A DNA stretch of 41,394 nt, taken from positions 1 to 41,394 of IMG/VR virus record IMGVR_UViG_3300048835_000079. One strand, 5' to 3'. A program made the translations under genes and the position numbers. A model generated the notes under the pieces. It was not told where the DNA came from. It saw nothing but the letters and a program-made list of their open reading frames with translations, and ran no database searches. Below, piece by piece: positions 13,538 to 21,681 of the stretch (position 1 is its first letter; the number at the start of each line of letters is the position of its first letter). Source of the DNA: a virus.

Positions 13538-15153
13538 TACCGCGCCCTCGCCAAAACAGTCGGCTTTTCTGCAATCTTGCGAAGCAACGCGATTTGCTCT
13601 TCGCTTTGCTTGGCTTGCTCTTCCATCAGCTCCATTTGCCGCTTGGCTTCAGCAATCAATTCGGCCTCGCCGGGTGTTGGGGCATCGGGCATTGTCTTAT
13701 CTGCGAGTGCCGCATTGGCCTGGTCTGCCAGAAACTTTGCAGCCTCTGCGCTGCCAGCTTCCATGCCGCCGCCTGGCCCCTTGGCAATGTCGGCCTTCAT
13801 TTGCTTGTGGCGTTTCTCGCGTTCATCGAACTCCTTTCGGGCAGCATCCAGGGCGGTCTTGGCCATCTGGTCGCGCTTTTGCGATTCTTGCTCGATTAGC
13901 TTGAGCCGCTCTTTTTCAGCTTGGTCCAGCTTGCTGTCGGTGTCCTTGGCATCTTCATCGAGAAGGTTTTTGCGTCTTTCATCAAGCTCTCGTTGCCTCT
14001 TTGCTGCTGCTTGATCTAGTTCGAATCGCTTGTCATAAAGTGCCTGAAGTGCTTTTTCGCCGCTGCTAAAATCCAGAGCCGCTTGAATGCCTTCTATAGC
14101 GCCGCCAAAATTTAGCGTTGCTGTGTTGTAAAGAACCCGATCGAAGGCTCTCGCTACCTCATAGAGATCCGTGAAAACACCAACGAGATAGACTGTGGTA
14201 TCGACGACTGAACGAATCGTACCGTCAACTCCACTGAGTCCGTCCGCTGAATCCAGAATCAAATCGGCAACTAAGTGCATGGCTGGAGCAAACTCAGCAG
14301 CTAATTTTGTTGAGATCCCATCTACAACTGTGAACACTCGGCCCCATGCGTCATTGTTGGCCTCAACGCCCATTGTTTGAGCAACAGTCAATGAGTTCCA
14401 CTTTTCCTGGAAAGCCGCTGATTCTTCGATGACAGCCCTGCCAGCCGAAAGAGTATCTACAAACTCAGTGCCAGACTTGCCGAAAATCTCCATTGAAATT
14501 GCCAGCCGATCTGCCTGGCTGTTTACCGACTGCATTGAATCGGCAATCATCTTGACGGACTCTACCGGACCAGCCTGCATCAGCTGGCCAGCATCAAGGC
14601 CCAACTTCCGAAACGCATCCCTGGCTGTCGGATCGCCCTCCACTGCTTTGGAAATGTTGATCAGCATTTTTTTGACGGAATTATCGACTGTCGCCGCGTC
14701 CATCCCGCCAATTTCGCCAGCTGCAAATCGCAGTTGCGATATTTCGTTGAAAGTCAAGCCGAGCTTTGCCCCAGCTTTTACAGTCTCGTCGATCTCAGCC
14801 TGTACGTCTCGTAGGTGATGAACGAATGCCACGCCACCAGCAATGGCCGCAGCGCCGGCTACTGCTACGGTTTTAAATGCTGTGGCATAAAGATTGACTG
14901 ACGAACTTGCCAGCCCCAGCTTGCTTTTCTTGTCATCCAGCAGCCGGTTGTACGTCCCAAGGTCAATCGCCCCCTTTTTGTACGCATCGCTCAGTCGGTC
15001 TTGCTCACGAGCGTACTTTTCAGTGGGGCTCCGAGCACCTTCAATATCCTTGATAAGCGCCCGCGTTTCGCTGCGAGAGATTTTGGCGCCATCGATATAG
15101 CTCCTGGCGTCCATGCCAAAGCCGACCGAATAACTATTGATCGTGGTAGCCAT
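13537..15153 (-). CDS. Tail tape measure protein
   Basis: The 538-aa protein starts MATTINSYSVGFGMDARS, has a long helical N-terminal part, a hydrophobic stretch (FKTVAVAGAAAIAGGVAF, about 92-109) and TMP-like core SQLRFAAGEIGGMD, and ends in a long Lys/Glu/Ala coiled coil (about 375-538). Tape measures set tail length; one this short predicts a short siphophage tail, of the order of 80 nm using the usual 1.5 A per residue. Its start overlaps the stop of the tail-chaperone extension by one base. Confidence 0.9.
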   Translation of the reverse strand: MATTINSYSVGFGMDARSYIDGAKISRSETRALIKDIEGARSPTEKYAREQDRLSDAYKKGAIDLGTYNRLLDDKKSKLGLASSSVNLYATAFKTVAVAGAAAIAGGVAFVHHLRDVQAEIDETVKAGAKLGLTFNEISQLRFAAGEIGGMDAATVDNSVKKMLINISKAVEGDPTARDAFRKLGLDAGQLMQAGPVESVKMIADSMQSVNSQADRLAISMEIFGKSGTEFVDTLSAGRAVIEESAAFQEKWNSLTVAQTMGVEANNDAWGRVFTVVDGISTKLAAEFAPAMHLVADLILDSADGLSGVDGTIRSVVDTTVYLVGVFTDLYEVARAFDRVLYNTATLNFGGAIEGIQAALDFSSGEKALQALYDKRFELDQAAAKRQRELDERRKNLLDEDAKDTDSKLDQAEKERLKLIEQESQKRDQMAKTALDAARKEFDEREKRHKQMKADIAKGPGGGMEAGSAEAAKFLADQANAALADKTMPDAPTPGEAELIAEAKRQMELMEEQAKQSEEQIALLRKIAEKPTVLARAR

Positions 15154-15856
15154 TACTGAAACACCTTTTCCGCCATCTTCTGAGCCGCAGCAAACCGCTG
15201 TTTAAGCTCTTCCGCTGTCACCTTTTCATGGCTGGTTGCCTGCTTTTGCCCCACCCAGTTGCCAGGCATCATGCACCTGGCTATTGCATTGACGAACTTC
15301 TCGATATCCTCAATCTCGCCGCCATGCCTTCGACACAGGTAAAACAGCAGCCCAACTATCTTGGCCAGCAACTCCGACTCAAGGCCGAAGGGCTCAAGCC
15401 GATAGTAGGCCAGCCAATTGTCAAACACTCTGGCAGGGCAATCTTCCAGCCACTGCTCTGGATCTTCTATTCCAAGCCGCAGACCCAACCTGTGAGCCAG
15501 TGTTAGCTCTGGGTTGAGTCTGAGCCTTTTGGGTCGCGGCGCACCCGCTGTATGTCGTCCTCATCGAAGCCAAGCAAACTGATCACCGAGGCCAGCAGCG
15601 GGCTGGTAATGTGGCTGCCAACTTTGCTCCACTGCTCTTTCGTCAGCGTCGAGCCATCTTCCTTCATCGTGACGCACTCAGTCAGCAGCGTCTGGTCGAA
15701 CAGGTCGCCGTTAAGTGATCCGTCTTTTTTGCGACAACTGGCCAGCAAAGCCGCTTTGTCCCCAAGTGACTTGCCAGTGACAACGAACACATTGCCAAGC
15801 ACCGTTACCTCTTCGCTGGCAACTGGGATCTTGAGTAGCTCTTCTGCTAGGCTCAT
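15153..15856 (-). CDS. Frameshifted tail assembly chaperone (G-T fusion)
   Basis: A -1 shift at CCCAAAA (15533-15527) joins the 117-aa upstream ORF to the second frame. After the slip the frame reads KRLRLNPELTLAHRLGLRLG and continues as EDPEQWLEDCPARVFDNW, ending at 15153, about 234 aa in total. The sequence LTLAHRLG...W...W is typical of the T domain in lambda-like G/GT pairs. The fusion normally recruits the tape measure and tail tube subunits during assembly. The second frame also has an internal ATG at 15488, but without an obvious ribosome-binding site. Confidence 0.8.
15503..15856 (-). CDS. Tail assembly chaperone (G)
   Basis: The 117-aa protein starts MSLAEELLKIPVASEEVTVLG and contains the conserved order of tail chaperones of siphophages: a beta N-terminus, KSLGDKAALLASC, then LLTECVTMKEDGS and a helical end. 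It lies between the tail tube gene and the tape measure. It is the short, unshifted product. Its start overlaps the stop of the upstream gene as ATGA. Confidence 0.85.
   Translation of the reverse strand: MSLAEELLKIPVASEEVTVLGNVFVVTGKSLGDKAALLASCRKKDGSLNGDLFDQTLLTECVTMKEDGSTLTKEQWSKVGSHITSPLLASVISLLGFDEDDIQRVRRDPKGSDSTQS
15527..15533 (-). promoter_or_regulatory. Programmed -1 ribosomal frameshift heptamer
   Basis: The minus strand reads C CCA AAA G in the frame of the chaperone gene, the X XXY YYZ pattern. It lies about 22 bases before the TAA stop of that frame, and the -1 frame is open for the whole downstream ORF. The position matches the known G/GT frameshift of lambda-type tails. Confidence 0.8.
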
Positions 15857-16164
15857 TCGTCGTCATCCTCCGCGCCGGCAGCTGCATTGACAATCTCGAC
15901 CAGCTCGGACAAACCAGGCGGCGCGATGCCAGCAGCAACAGGCTTGCCCAGATGCTTTGAGCATGCCGCCGCGACGGGCTCGCAAAGCTCCTGTGGGAAG
16001 CCAGCCAGTGGCAGGAATGTAGTGTCGCCAACGTAGCCACACTGAACAAACTCGCCGATTTCCTGGTTTTTCAGCAGCACGATATGCTGATTGAGCGACT
16101 TCTCAACAACTCCCCAAGGTGTTTTTTTGGGAACAGTGTGAGGTCGCAATTGCACTTCTACCAT
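15853..16164 (-). CDS. Small phage protein between tail tube and chaperone, 103 aa
   Basis: The sequence begins MVEVQLRPHTVPKKTPWG and includes a short conserved-looking motif IGEFVQCGYVGDTTFLPLAG. It ends in an acidic EDDDE tail. I have seen proteins of this size and motif next to tail tube genes in related phages, but know no function. The ATGA overlap with the chaperone suggests coupled expression. Confidence 0.72.
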   Translation of the reverse strand: MVEVQLRPHTVPKKTPWGVVEKSLNQHIVLLKNQEIGEFVQCGYVGDTTFLPLAGFPQELCEPVAAACSKHLGKPVAAGIAPPGLSELVEIVNAAAGAEDDDE

Positions 16165-16214
16165 TGCCTGATTCCTTAACTAGATGACTGATGAACGAAA
16201 AGTGAAACCGTTTG

Positions 16215-16640
16215 CTAGGATGTGGTGGCCTTCGTGTAGGTCGGGCCGGTGTCGCCGTTGTACTGGAACTCGCACTCACCGAACAAAACTTCTCCGAGCT
16301 TGCCATCTGGCAGCTTGAGGTCAGTAAAGACCGCAGTGCCAGCCAGATTGGCCGCTGCTACGTTGCCAGCCTGCAATGCGTAGGTAATGGTCATGGTCTC
16401 GGGTGCCGCGCCGACTACAGGCATGGTTGCAGAAGTCACAAAGACAAACTTCAGCTTGCACTTGCCAATCTTTTTCAAGTCGCTGGCAATCAACTCCTGA
16501 AAATCGGTCGTAGCCAACGTGCTTACGTCGAGCATGTCCAGCGTAATAGAGCCGACAGTGATCTCCGTCACGGCCAGCGAAAGCGATGAAGTCCCAAAGG
16601 TTGCTGTCATCCCTTGGCCGGTATCTCCGATGTTTGGCAT
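16215..16640 (-). CDS. Major tail tube protein
   Basis: The 141-aa beta-rich protein (MPNIGDTGQGMTATFG) has few charged residues. Its position between the tail terminator and the chaperones, together with the segments TEITVGSITLDMLDVS and GECEFQYNGDTGPTY, fits a siphophage tail tube subunit. It should be the most abundant tail protein. The family name is not certain from sequence alone. Confidence 0.8.
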   Translation of the reverse strand: MPNIGDTGQGMTATFGTSSLSLAVTEITVGSITLDMLDVSTLATTDFQELIASDLKKIGKCKLKFVFVTSATMPVVGAAPETMTITYALQAGNVAAANLAGTAVFTDLKLPDGKLGEVLFGECEFQYNGDTGPTYTKATTS

Positions 16641-16643
16641 TTT

Positions 16644-17081
16644 TTACCCTTCCAAATAGAAAACCATCAAATCAAACTCGGCGATATACCGCCAGCCTTG
16701 GCCGCCATCAGTAGGCGATTCGGCAAAGCAGCTTAGCCCTTCTTCGATCACTACGCCGCGAAAGTCTACGCCACCGCTTAGCCCCTTGAGTGTCGCTATT
16801 CCGCAGTTCTTGATTGCCCTTGCCAGTCCGGTCGCAGCCGCATGCGTGTTCGCGTAGGCTGTAATCCGCGTCCTCGATTGCACTATCCCGGCCCTGTCGG
16901 CCAGCGTCTGCGTCTCGGTGCTGGTTATGATTTCGTAGGTGGCAGCTGGTCCGCTTGCGAGGTCGCAGTCTTGGGGCAGCACGATGGCAAACAGCCTTGC
17001 ATTTGCTCCCGATCCGATCAAGCTTGTTACGGCTGTCTTGGAAAGTATGTAGCTGCACAGTGCTGTCTCCATTACTGCCAT
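16644..17081 (-). CDS. Tail completion/terminator protein (DUF3168-like)
   Basis: The 145-aa protein starts MAVMETALCSYILS. It shows the DUF3168 layout: an N-terminal helix, TSLIGSGANARLFAIVLPQ, a strand with YEIITSTETQTLADR and then SRTRITAYANTHAAATGLARAIKN. It caps the tail and joins it to the head connector. The position before the tail tube gene agrees. Confidence 0.85.
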   Translation of the reverse strand: MAVMETALCSYILSKTAVTSLIGSGANARLFAIVLPQDCDLASGPAATYEIITSTETQTLADRAGIVQSRTRITAYANTHAAATGLARAIKNCGIATLKGLSGGVDFRGVVIEEGLSCFAESPTDGGQGWRYIAEFDLMVFYLEG

Positions 17082-17082
17082 G

Positions 17083-17580
17083 TCACGATCTCATGTTTGC
17101 GTCAATGTCCGCTTTGAGGCTGGTTTTAACTGCTGACAATTGCTCGCTCTTGGTTTCGTCAAATGCTTTTACGATCCAGGTTTCATCGGCCTTATACTGC
17201 GCCACCGCCGTTCGGCTTCCCCACAAAACATGCCGCCTTGGCTTTTCCTGCATGAAGTGAGCCATGTTGCCTTCTGGATTCTTTGGTCCAACTACTGCCC
17301 AGGTTCCTGTGTCGTATTTCAAAATTCGGTGTCTGATTTGCTCTCTCAGTTTTTTTGGCCAGCCTGCCCGAGACTTTTTGCTTTGCTTTTTCCTCGAGTC
17401 TCCCTTTGGGTTTTTCTTGCTGTCAGGTGCTAGTTGCTTGGCTCGTTTTGCCACAATCTTTGCCGCCGCCGTGACAGCTCGATCCATCGGACCACCGCTG
17501 AGCACCACGAGCTTTGGCAGCCTGTCCAGTAAGTCCATGACCTCCTTTTCGCCTGTTATGTCGATCTTGATTTCAACCAA
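17083..17580 (-). CDS. HK97 gp10-like head-tail connector component
   Basis: The likely start is a TTG at 17578-17580 giving LVEIKIDITGEKEVMDLL, the usual N-terminus of HK97-gp10 proteins, with AAGG 9 bases upstream; it overlaps the previous stop. An ATG at 17538 is the alternative. The middle is strongly basic (about 60-85) and contains the conserved helix AAAKIVAKRAKQLAP. It joins or tapers the tail to the head. Confidence 0.8.
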   Translation of the reverse strand: MVEIKIDITGEKEVMDLLDRLPKLVVLSGGPMDRAVTAAAKIVAKRAKQLAPDSKKNPKGDSRKKQSKKSRAGWPKKLREQIRHRILKYDTGTWAVVGPKNPEGNMAHFMQEKPRRHVLWGSRTAVAQYKADETWIVKAFDETKSEQLSAVKTSLKADIDANMRS

Positions 17581-17926
17581 CGGGAGCAGCCTTGCAGTAC
17601 AAGTGAATAAATCGCTCAATACCACTAGGGATTTCGACTCTCACGATTCCGTACGTTTGGCCGTTAAACAAAATTCGGTCTTGAACTGAATAACCAGGCT
17701 TCGCGTTCACCTTAAAAACTGCAGTCACGCCAGCTTCAATTTGCTTGCCGCGAATTACTTCTCCGCCCGTAACCTCTTCGAAAGTTGCTGGTTCGCTAGT
17801 AAGTCGATTCACGTAGGAGACGATCTTTTGCCTGGACGCATCGATAGTCTGAACGGCAGTCTGGACCGTGATGCGATGGCGCATGTCGCTAATTTTTTGG
17901 CGATACATTGAGCCAATGCCAGCCAT
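17573..17926 (-). CDS. Head closure (head-tail joining) protein
   Basis: The 117-aa protein has the head-tail joining pattern: MRHRITVQTAVQTIDASRQ near the start, then TFEEVTGGEVIRGKQIEAGVTAVF and the end segment GQTYGIVRVEI. This family (SPP1 gp16/HK97 gp9-like) closes the connector and stops DNA leaking. It overlaps neighbours on both sides. Confidence 0.85.
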   Translation of the reverse strand: MAGIGSMYRQKISDMRHRITVQTAVQTIDASRQKIVSYVNRLTSEPATFEEVTGGEVIRGKQIEAGVTAVFKVNAKPGYSVQDRILFNGQTYGIVRVEIPSGIERFIHLYCKAAPVG

Positions 17927-18537
17927 TACCCTTTAACTCCAAAGTAGTCGTACTGAGCGCCGCATTTGAGTGAATCCATGGCCCATTTGATATGACTTGG
18001 GATTTGCTGATTGGTGTCGCCACGATTCATAAAACGAAACGCCACAAGTTCAAAAATTACATTTTGATATTCCACTGGAACACTGGCCGCCGATGATCCG
18101 AATCCAGCAACGTAAGTGATCGAAACAGCCTCTGAGGTTTCTGGCCTGAGGACAGGCCACGACTCACCAAAGGCTGGTTCAATAAATGCTGGATGCGAGT
18201 CATCAGCGACCTGGTAAGCCGAGCTACTCAACGTTTGAGTATTTCCATTGGCGTCCACGTAAACGATTGAAGTAATCGACTGCAGTGGCGGCCTTGGCAA
18301 ATAAACTTTGGTTCGATTTACCGGCGAGTAACCAGGAAACTCACGCAATGTCAGCTTCCAGGTTTGCGTTATGAGAGCCCTTCGCGTATGTCGCTCCACT
18401 TCGCCGGTGGCCACCTTGATAAGCCTTATCAGGTGGTCATCATGCGTAGTGTCCGTGTCTCCAATTTCAACTTGCTTCTTTGCATCAACAAGTGAAACAG
18501 CGAGGCTGGCTGGATCAACCGTTCGCTTCAGGCCCAT
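17926..18537 (-). CDS. Head-tail adaptor (gp6-like)
   Basis: The 203-aa protein matches the phage gp6-like connector family: DAKKQVEIGDTDTTHDDHLIRLI (19-41), the helix ATGEVERHTRRALITQTW, and the loop LPRPPLQSITSIVYVDANG. It forms the ring under the portal. The start MGLKRTVDPAS lies inside the end of the preceding gene. Confidence 0.88.
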   Translation of the reverse strand: MGLKRTVDPASLAVSLVDAKKQVEIGDTDTTHDDHLIRLIKVATGEVERHTRRALITQTWKLTLREFPGYSPVNRTKVYLPRPPLQSITSIVYVDANGNTQTLSSSAYQVADDSHPAFIEPAFGESWPVLRPETSEAVSITYVAGFGSSAASVPVEYQNVIFELVAFRFMNRGDTNQQIPSHIKWAMDSLKCGAQYDYFGVKG

Positions 18538-18730
18538 CGTTCACCTTTGCTTTAGCTCTGGTTTTTTTCGATGCTTGCTGATCAATCACTGGTTGCGGAC
18601 TAGCTGGCTTGATGATTTTCACGGCCCCAGCAGCTAGCATGCTTTCTACCAGACTGTCTGGTAGATCGATGCTTTCGCCTGGTCCGAAGCAAACTTCGCC
18701 AGCAGCCCGCTTTAGTGTGTAGACGAGCAT
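18515..18730 (-). CDS. Small 71-aa head-module protein
   Basis: The protein (MLVYTLKRAAGEVCFGPGES) has a short beta/helix core with LPDSLVESMLAAGAV and a Lys/Ala-rich tail. Small proteins like this with a GxxxxLP...L...G pattern occur beside connectors in many siphophages, usually without a known function. Its end overlaps the gp6-like gene by 23 bases. Confidence 0.72.
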   Translation of the reverse strand: MLVYTLKRAAGEVCFGPGESIDLPDSLVESMLAAGAVKIIKPASPQPVIDQQASKKTRAKAKVNDGPEANG

Positions 18731-18742
18731 GAAAGGAAAACC

Positions 18743-19174
18743 TTATGCAGTACCAGCCACAGGTGAAATGTGAGTCTCGCCGCTGACGGTCGCGCCATCA
18801 GTTGCTTCCAGTGTTCGCAATCCCGTACAGATGTAGGTGATTGCTCCCACGGTCGCATTCTGAGTGGCCCTGCTGACGACGACGCGACCATACCGCTTGT
18901 TAGGCTTGATGATTCGCAACACTTTGGTTGTGTCGTCCTCAGTGTCTGCCACGGTGATGTTAGTGCCAGCAACATCGGTGGTTGGGCTCGTTGTGTCGCC
19001 TTCCTGGAACTTGATGCTTGTGACAGCACCTGAGACGATCGCACCAAACGGCACGATAATCAGAAGTTCCTCAACGCCAGAAAGGTCAACAGTGGCACCA
19101 TTGACTGCTGATGTTCCAGCAGCGCCAGCCGTTACTGTGGTTGCCTGGATGACGCGGATATCTTTGACTTTCAT
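18743..19174 (-). CDS. Putative capsid decoration protein
   Basis: The 143-aa protein (MKVKDIRVIQATTVTAG) is beta-rich and Thr/Val/Ala/Gly-rich with few charges. It is encoded immediately after the major capsid protein, the usual place for capsid cement or decoration proteins. No family signature confirms this, so the name rests on composition and position. Confidence 0.65.
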   Translation of the reverse strand: MKVKDIRVIQATTVTAGAAGTSAVNGATVDLSGVEELLIIVPFGAIVSGAVTSIKFQEGDTTSPTTDVAGTNITVADTEDDTTKVLRIIKPNKRYGRVVVSRATQNATVGAITYICTGLRTLEATDGATVSGETHISPVAGTA

Positions 19175-19232
19175 TTGACTTACTCCGAAAGACTTTTGGA
19201 TTACAAAAAACTATTGCTCTAAGTGGCTGCGA

Positions 19233-20552
19233 TTAAGAGGTAGCGCACTTCAAGCGGACAAACGCCTCTTCCAGAGTTGGCATTCCGTCAGTCTTCAGCC
19301 GCCCGATGTAACCGATCTGGTTGGTGTCGGCGTACTTCTCGAACAGCACTTGGATTTCCATGTCCAAAGCATCGGCGATTTCGTAGTAGTTCCAGTTGGC
19401 CAGCAACCCGCAGTACAGGCCGCTGGTGTAGGTGTTTGGAACTCGCTCTGATTCGTCGATTGGGTAGCCAAGCAACATATCGGGTTGCCCCATCTGCAGG
19501 CCTGGCTGCCACAGGTACTGGTTATCCTGCAGCTTCAGCTTGCTGATGATCTTGACGGCATCGCGATGGAACAGCCACCGAACCGCGCCCAAAAGACCAG
19601 TTCGATACTGGGCCTTCAAAGCGTACTTGGCATCAACCAGGCCATCAGCCGTGATGCTAGTGGCTGATCCGGTCGCAACATCCCGAGCGGTGCTGATGCC
19701 GTCAGCCGATGCAGTAAAGACCCCAAGAGGCTGCTGAGCGCCGTGGCCTGTCAGGTAGCCATCTTCCATGGCTTCGCCCGCGTCCCTGGACATTTCAGAC
19801 TGAACCTCGGTGACGATCCCCTGCATCGTTCGTCGGACAAGATCCCGCGAAAGCCGGATCATGCCGGTCAAGTGATGAGGGGTCAAAACCTTTTTGCCGT
19901 ACTTGAGAGCCGTGTCTTCGGATGACACGGTAAGCTCGCTGGACCAGCCAAAGGTGTTCATCCTCGCGGTTCGCTTGCGAATCCCAAGGCTGCCAGCTTC
20001 GGCAACCGTATGAATCTTGGCGTACCGCCGAATGAAAAGCAGGTCATCAACCTCTTTCAGAAGCCCAGCTGCAAACTGCTCAGAAGCCAGCAAATAGCCA
20101 GCCTGCTCAGGGCTGTCGGACTGCAAGGCGGCCAGCTGGTTTGGCAGCAAGCTGTCTTTGCCTCGATGCAAAGCATGAGTAAAAGCCTGTTCGTAGTCTG
20201 CGGAGCCACGTGCGCCACAGTCCACAAACTTGTATTGCGGCTTACCGTCTCGGCTAAATGACCGAATAGCCACTTGCCGCTTTTCGTCCTGAGTTCGGCT
20301 GGGATTGACGCTTGGATCGTCAGGCGTGATGCGTGCGCTTCTTTGACGGGCCTCGATATTCTCGATTGCCTTACGACGCTCTAAGGCGGCGGTGATATCC
20401 GAGGTGTCGGAAATCATCGCGTTGTACTTTTCGTCGCACTCCTTGGACCAGTTGGATTCATTGGCCTCAAGGTAGGATCGTGCTTCAGTGACCAACTTTG
20501 CCCGAGCTTCCAAAAGCTCCTTGTTGGTCTTTCCCTTTGGATCGAATGCCAT
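19233..20552 (-). CDS. HK97-fold major capsid protein
   Basis: The 439-aa protein begins MAFDPKGKTNKELLEARAKL. Residues 1 to about 110 are charged and helical, the delta/scaffold domain normally removed by the prohead protease. The rest has HK97 capsid segments: ASEQFAAGLLKEVDDLLFIRRYAKI, a MIRLSRDLVRRTMQGIVTEVQ spine-helix region, GYLTGHGAQQPLGVF and MLLGYPIDESERVPN. It forms the icosahedral shell. It has its own upstream promoter and leader, in keeping with high expression. Confidence 0.93.
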   Translation of the reverse strand: MAFDPKGKTNKELLEARAKLVTEARSYLEANESNWSKECDEKYNAMISDTSDITAALERRKAIENIEARQRSARITPDDPSVNPSRTQDEKRQVAIRSFSRDGKPQYKFVDCGARGSADYEQAFTHALHRGKDSLLPNQLAALQSDSPEQAGYLLASEQFAAGLLKEVDDLLFIRRYAKIHTVAEAGSLGIRKRTARMNTFGWSSELTVSSEDTALKYGKKVLTPHHLTGMIRLSRDLVRRTMQGIVTEVQSEMSRDAGEAMEDGYLTGHGAQQPLGVFTASADGISTARDVATGSATSITADGLVDAKYALKAQYRTGLLGAVRWLFHRDAVKIISKLKLQDNQYLWQPGLQMGQPDMLLGYPIDESERVPNTYTSGLYCGLLANWNYYEIADALDMEIQVLFEKYADTNQIGYIGRLKTDGMPTLEEAFVRLKCATS

Positions 20553-20588
20553 TTGTGTTGTCCCTTCATTTTGACTGTCGGGACCAAC

Positions 20589-20647
20589 AAAAAAGGGCGC
20601 TGGCCACCGACGACTGTAAAAAACAATCGTTGGAAGACAACGCCCTT
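20589..20647 (-). terminator. Terminator-like hairpin in the major capsid leader
   Basis: On the minus strand AAGGGCG (20647-20641) pairs with CGCCCTT (20599-20593), followed by a T6 run, 37 bases before the capsid start codon. The 41-nt loop has an inner hairpin (TCCAACGA with TCGTCGG). A second hairpin GCGGG AGAGATA CCCGC lies upstream near 20731-20747. It could end the upstream transcript, act as an attenuator, or be a processing or stability element for capsid mRNA. Confidence 0.5.
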
Positions 20648-20759
20648 GATTTACTCAGGCACTTCTTACCTCAACTCCCATTGAGCCGCCATCTAGTTGG
20701 CTCGCCAGAAATCGCGTTTTTAGTTGTAGTTGCGGGTATCTCTCCCGCGTTCGCCTTAA

Positions 20760-20789
20760 ATCATAAACATAAGTGAGTGTAAAAGTCAA
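20760..20789 (-). promoter_or_regulatory. Promoter for the major capsid gene
   Basis: TTGACT (20789-20784) and TATGAT (20765-20760) are 18 bases apart on the minus strand, in the 262-base gap between the protease and capsid genes. The gap holds no other gene. Transcription from here would give a leader of about 200 nt carrying the hairpins described at 20589-20747. Confidence 0.6.
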
Positions 20790-20814
20790 GTGTTGATGAT
20801 TTTTTAACCATCAA

Positions 20815-21681
20815 CTACGCTCCCAGTTGAGCCCTTGCCAGAGCCGCCCTAGCTCCTGCCGGTGCTTTTCTGGTCATCATTCGATTGATAGTCTGGTCCA
20901 GCGTGCCAATGCGGTCAGCAAGCCCAGCTTCGACCGCCTCTTCGGCCCGCATCATCTCGCCACCACCAAACTTGCTTTCAACCTGGTCAATTCTGACTCC
21001 ACGATTTGTAGCCATGGCCCGCTTGAATTTCTCATAGCTTCCGGCAATGCGGTCCTGCACGAACGCCCGCATTTCATCAGTCATTGGCTCAAACCCGCTG
21101 AATCGTGCTTTCTTTTCTGGAGTTCGCATGATCTCCACCTTGACTCCAAGCTTTTCCAGCCAGCCAGACTCATCGGCGTACATCGAAATCACGCCGATCG
21201 AACCCACTTCACCGCTGGGAGTTACAACCAGCTCGCCGGCCGCAGCTCCGATCCACAGGGCCGCCGATGCCATCATGCCATTGGCAATCGCGGATATCTG
21301 GGTATTGCCATTGTCCCGAACCCTGCGAACTGCATCAGCAGCTTCCTGGGTGCCTGTTACCGTTCCGCCTGGACTGGTAACGTTCAGCAAGATTTTGGAT
21401 ACATTGGGGTTGGCATCCAATGTTGCAACCAGCCTGGCCAGTCCGTCCAGGGAAGTTCCCCCGTAGTCTCCTGATGGAGACAGCACACCCCAAACTGGCA
21501 CGACTGCCAGCATGTTACTGGTCGTTGCAGCCCCAACAGCCGATTGCTCGTTTCCGTTTTCGTCAAGAAACATCAGCTCTTTAGGGGACTCAAGCAACTT
21601 GCCTGGTTCGCGTTGCCTTGCAATTAGCGTCGATACATACTCTGGCAGAATGGCCATCGGTTCCATTGGATCAAATCGCAT
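20815..21681 (-). CDS. Prohead protease, S49 (SppA/protease C) family
   Basis: The 288-aa protein has the S49 serine protease layout: VVPVWGVLSP (60-69), ILLNVTSPGGTVTG (97-110), the catalytic Ser139 in NGMMASAALW, and GSIGV (160-164). The probable general base is Lys190 or Lys191 in TPEKKARFSG. It removes the N-terminal scaffold of the capsid protein. The start overlaps the portal end by 11 bases. It has no signal peptide, unlike bacterial SppA. Confidence 0.92.
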   Translation of the reverse strand: MRFDPMEPMAILPEYVSTLIARQREPGKLLESPKELMFLDENGNEQSAVGAATTSNMLAVVPVWGVLSPSGDYGGTSLDGLARLVATLDANPNVSKILLNVTSPGGTVTGTQEAADAVRRVRDNGNTQISAIANGMMASAALWIGAAAGELVVTPSGEVGSIGVISMYADESGWLEKLGVKVEIMRTPEKKARFSGFEPMTDEMRAFVQDRIAGSYEKFKRAMATNRGVRIDQVESKFGGGEMMRAEEAVEAGLADRIGTLDQTINRMMTRKAPAGARAALARAQLGA

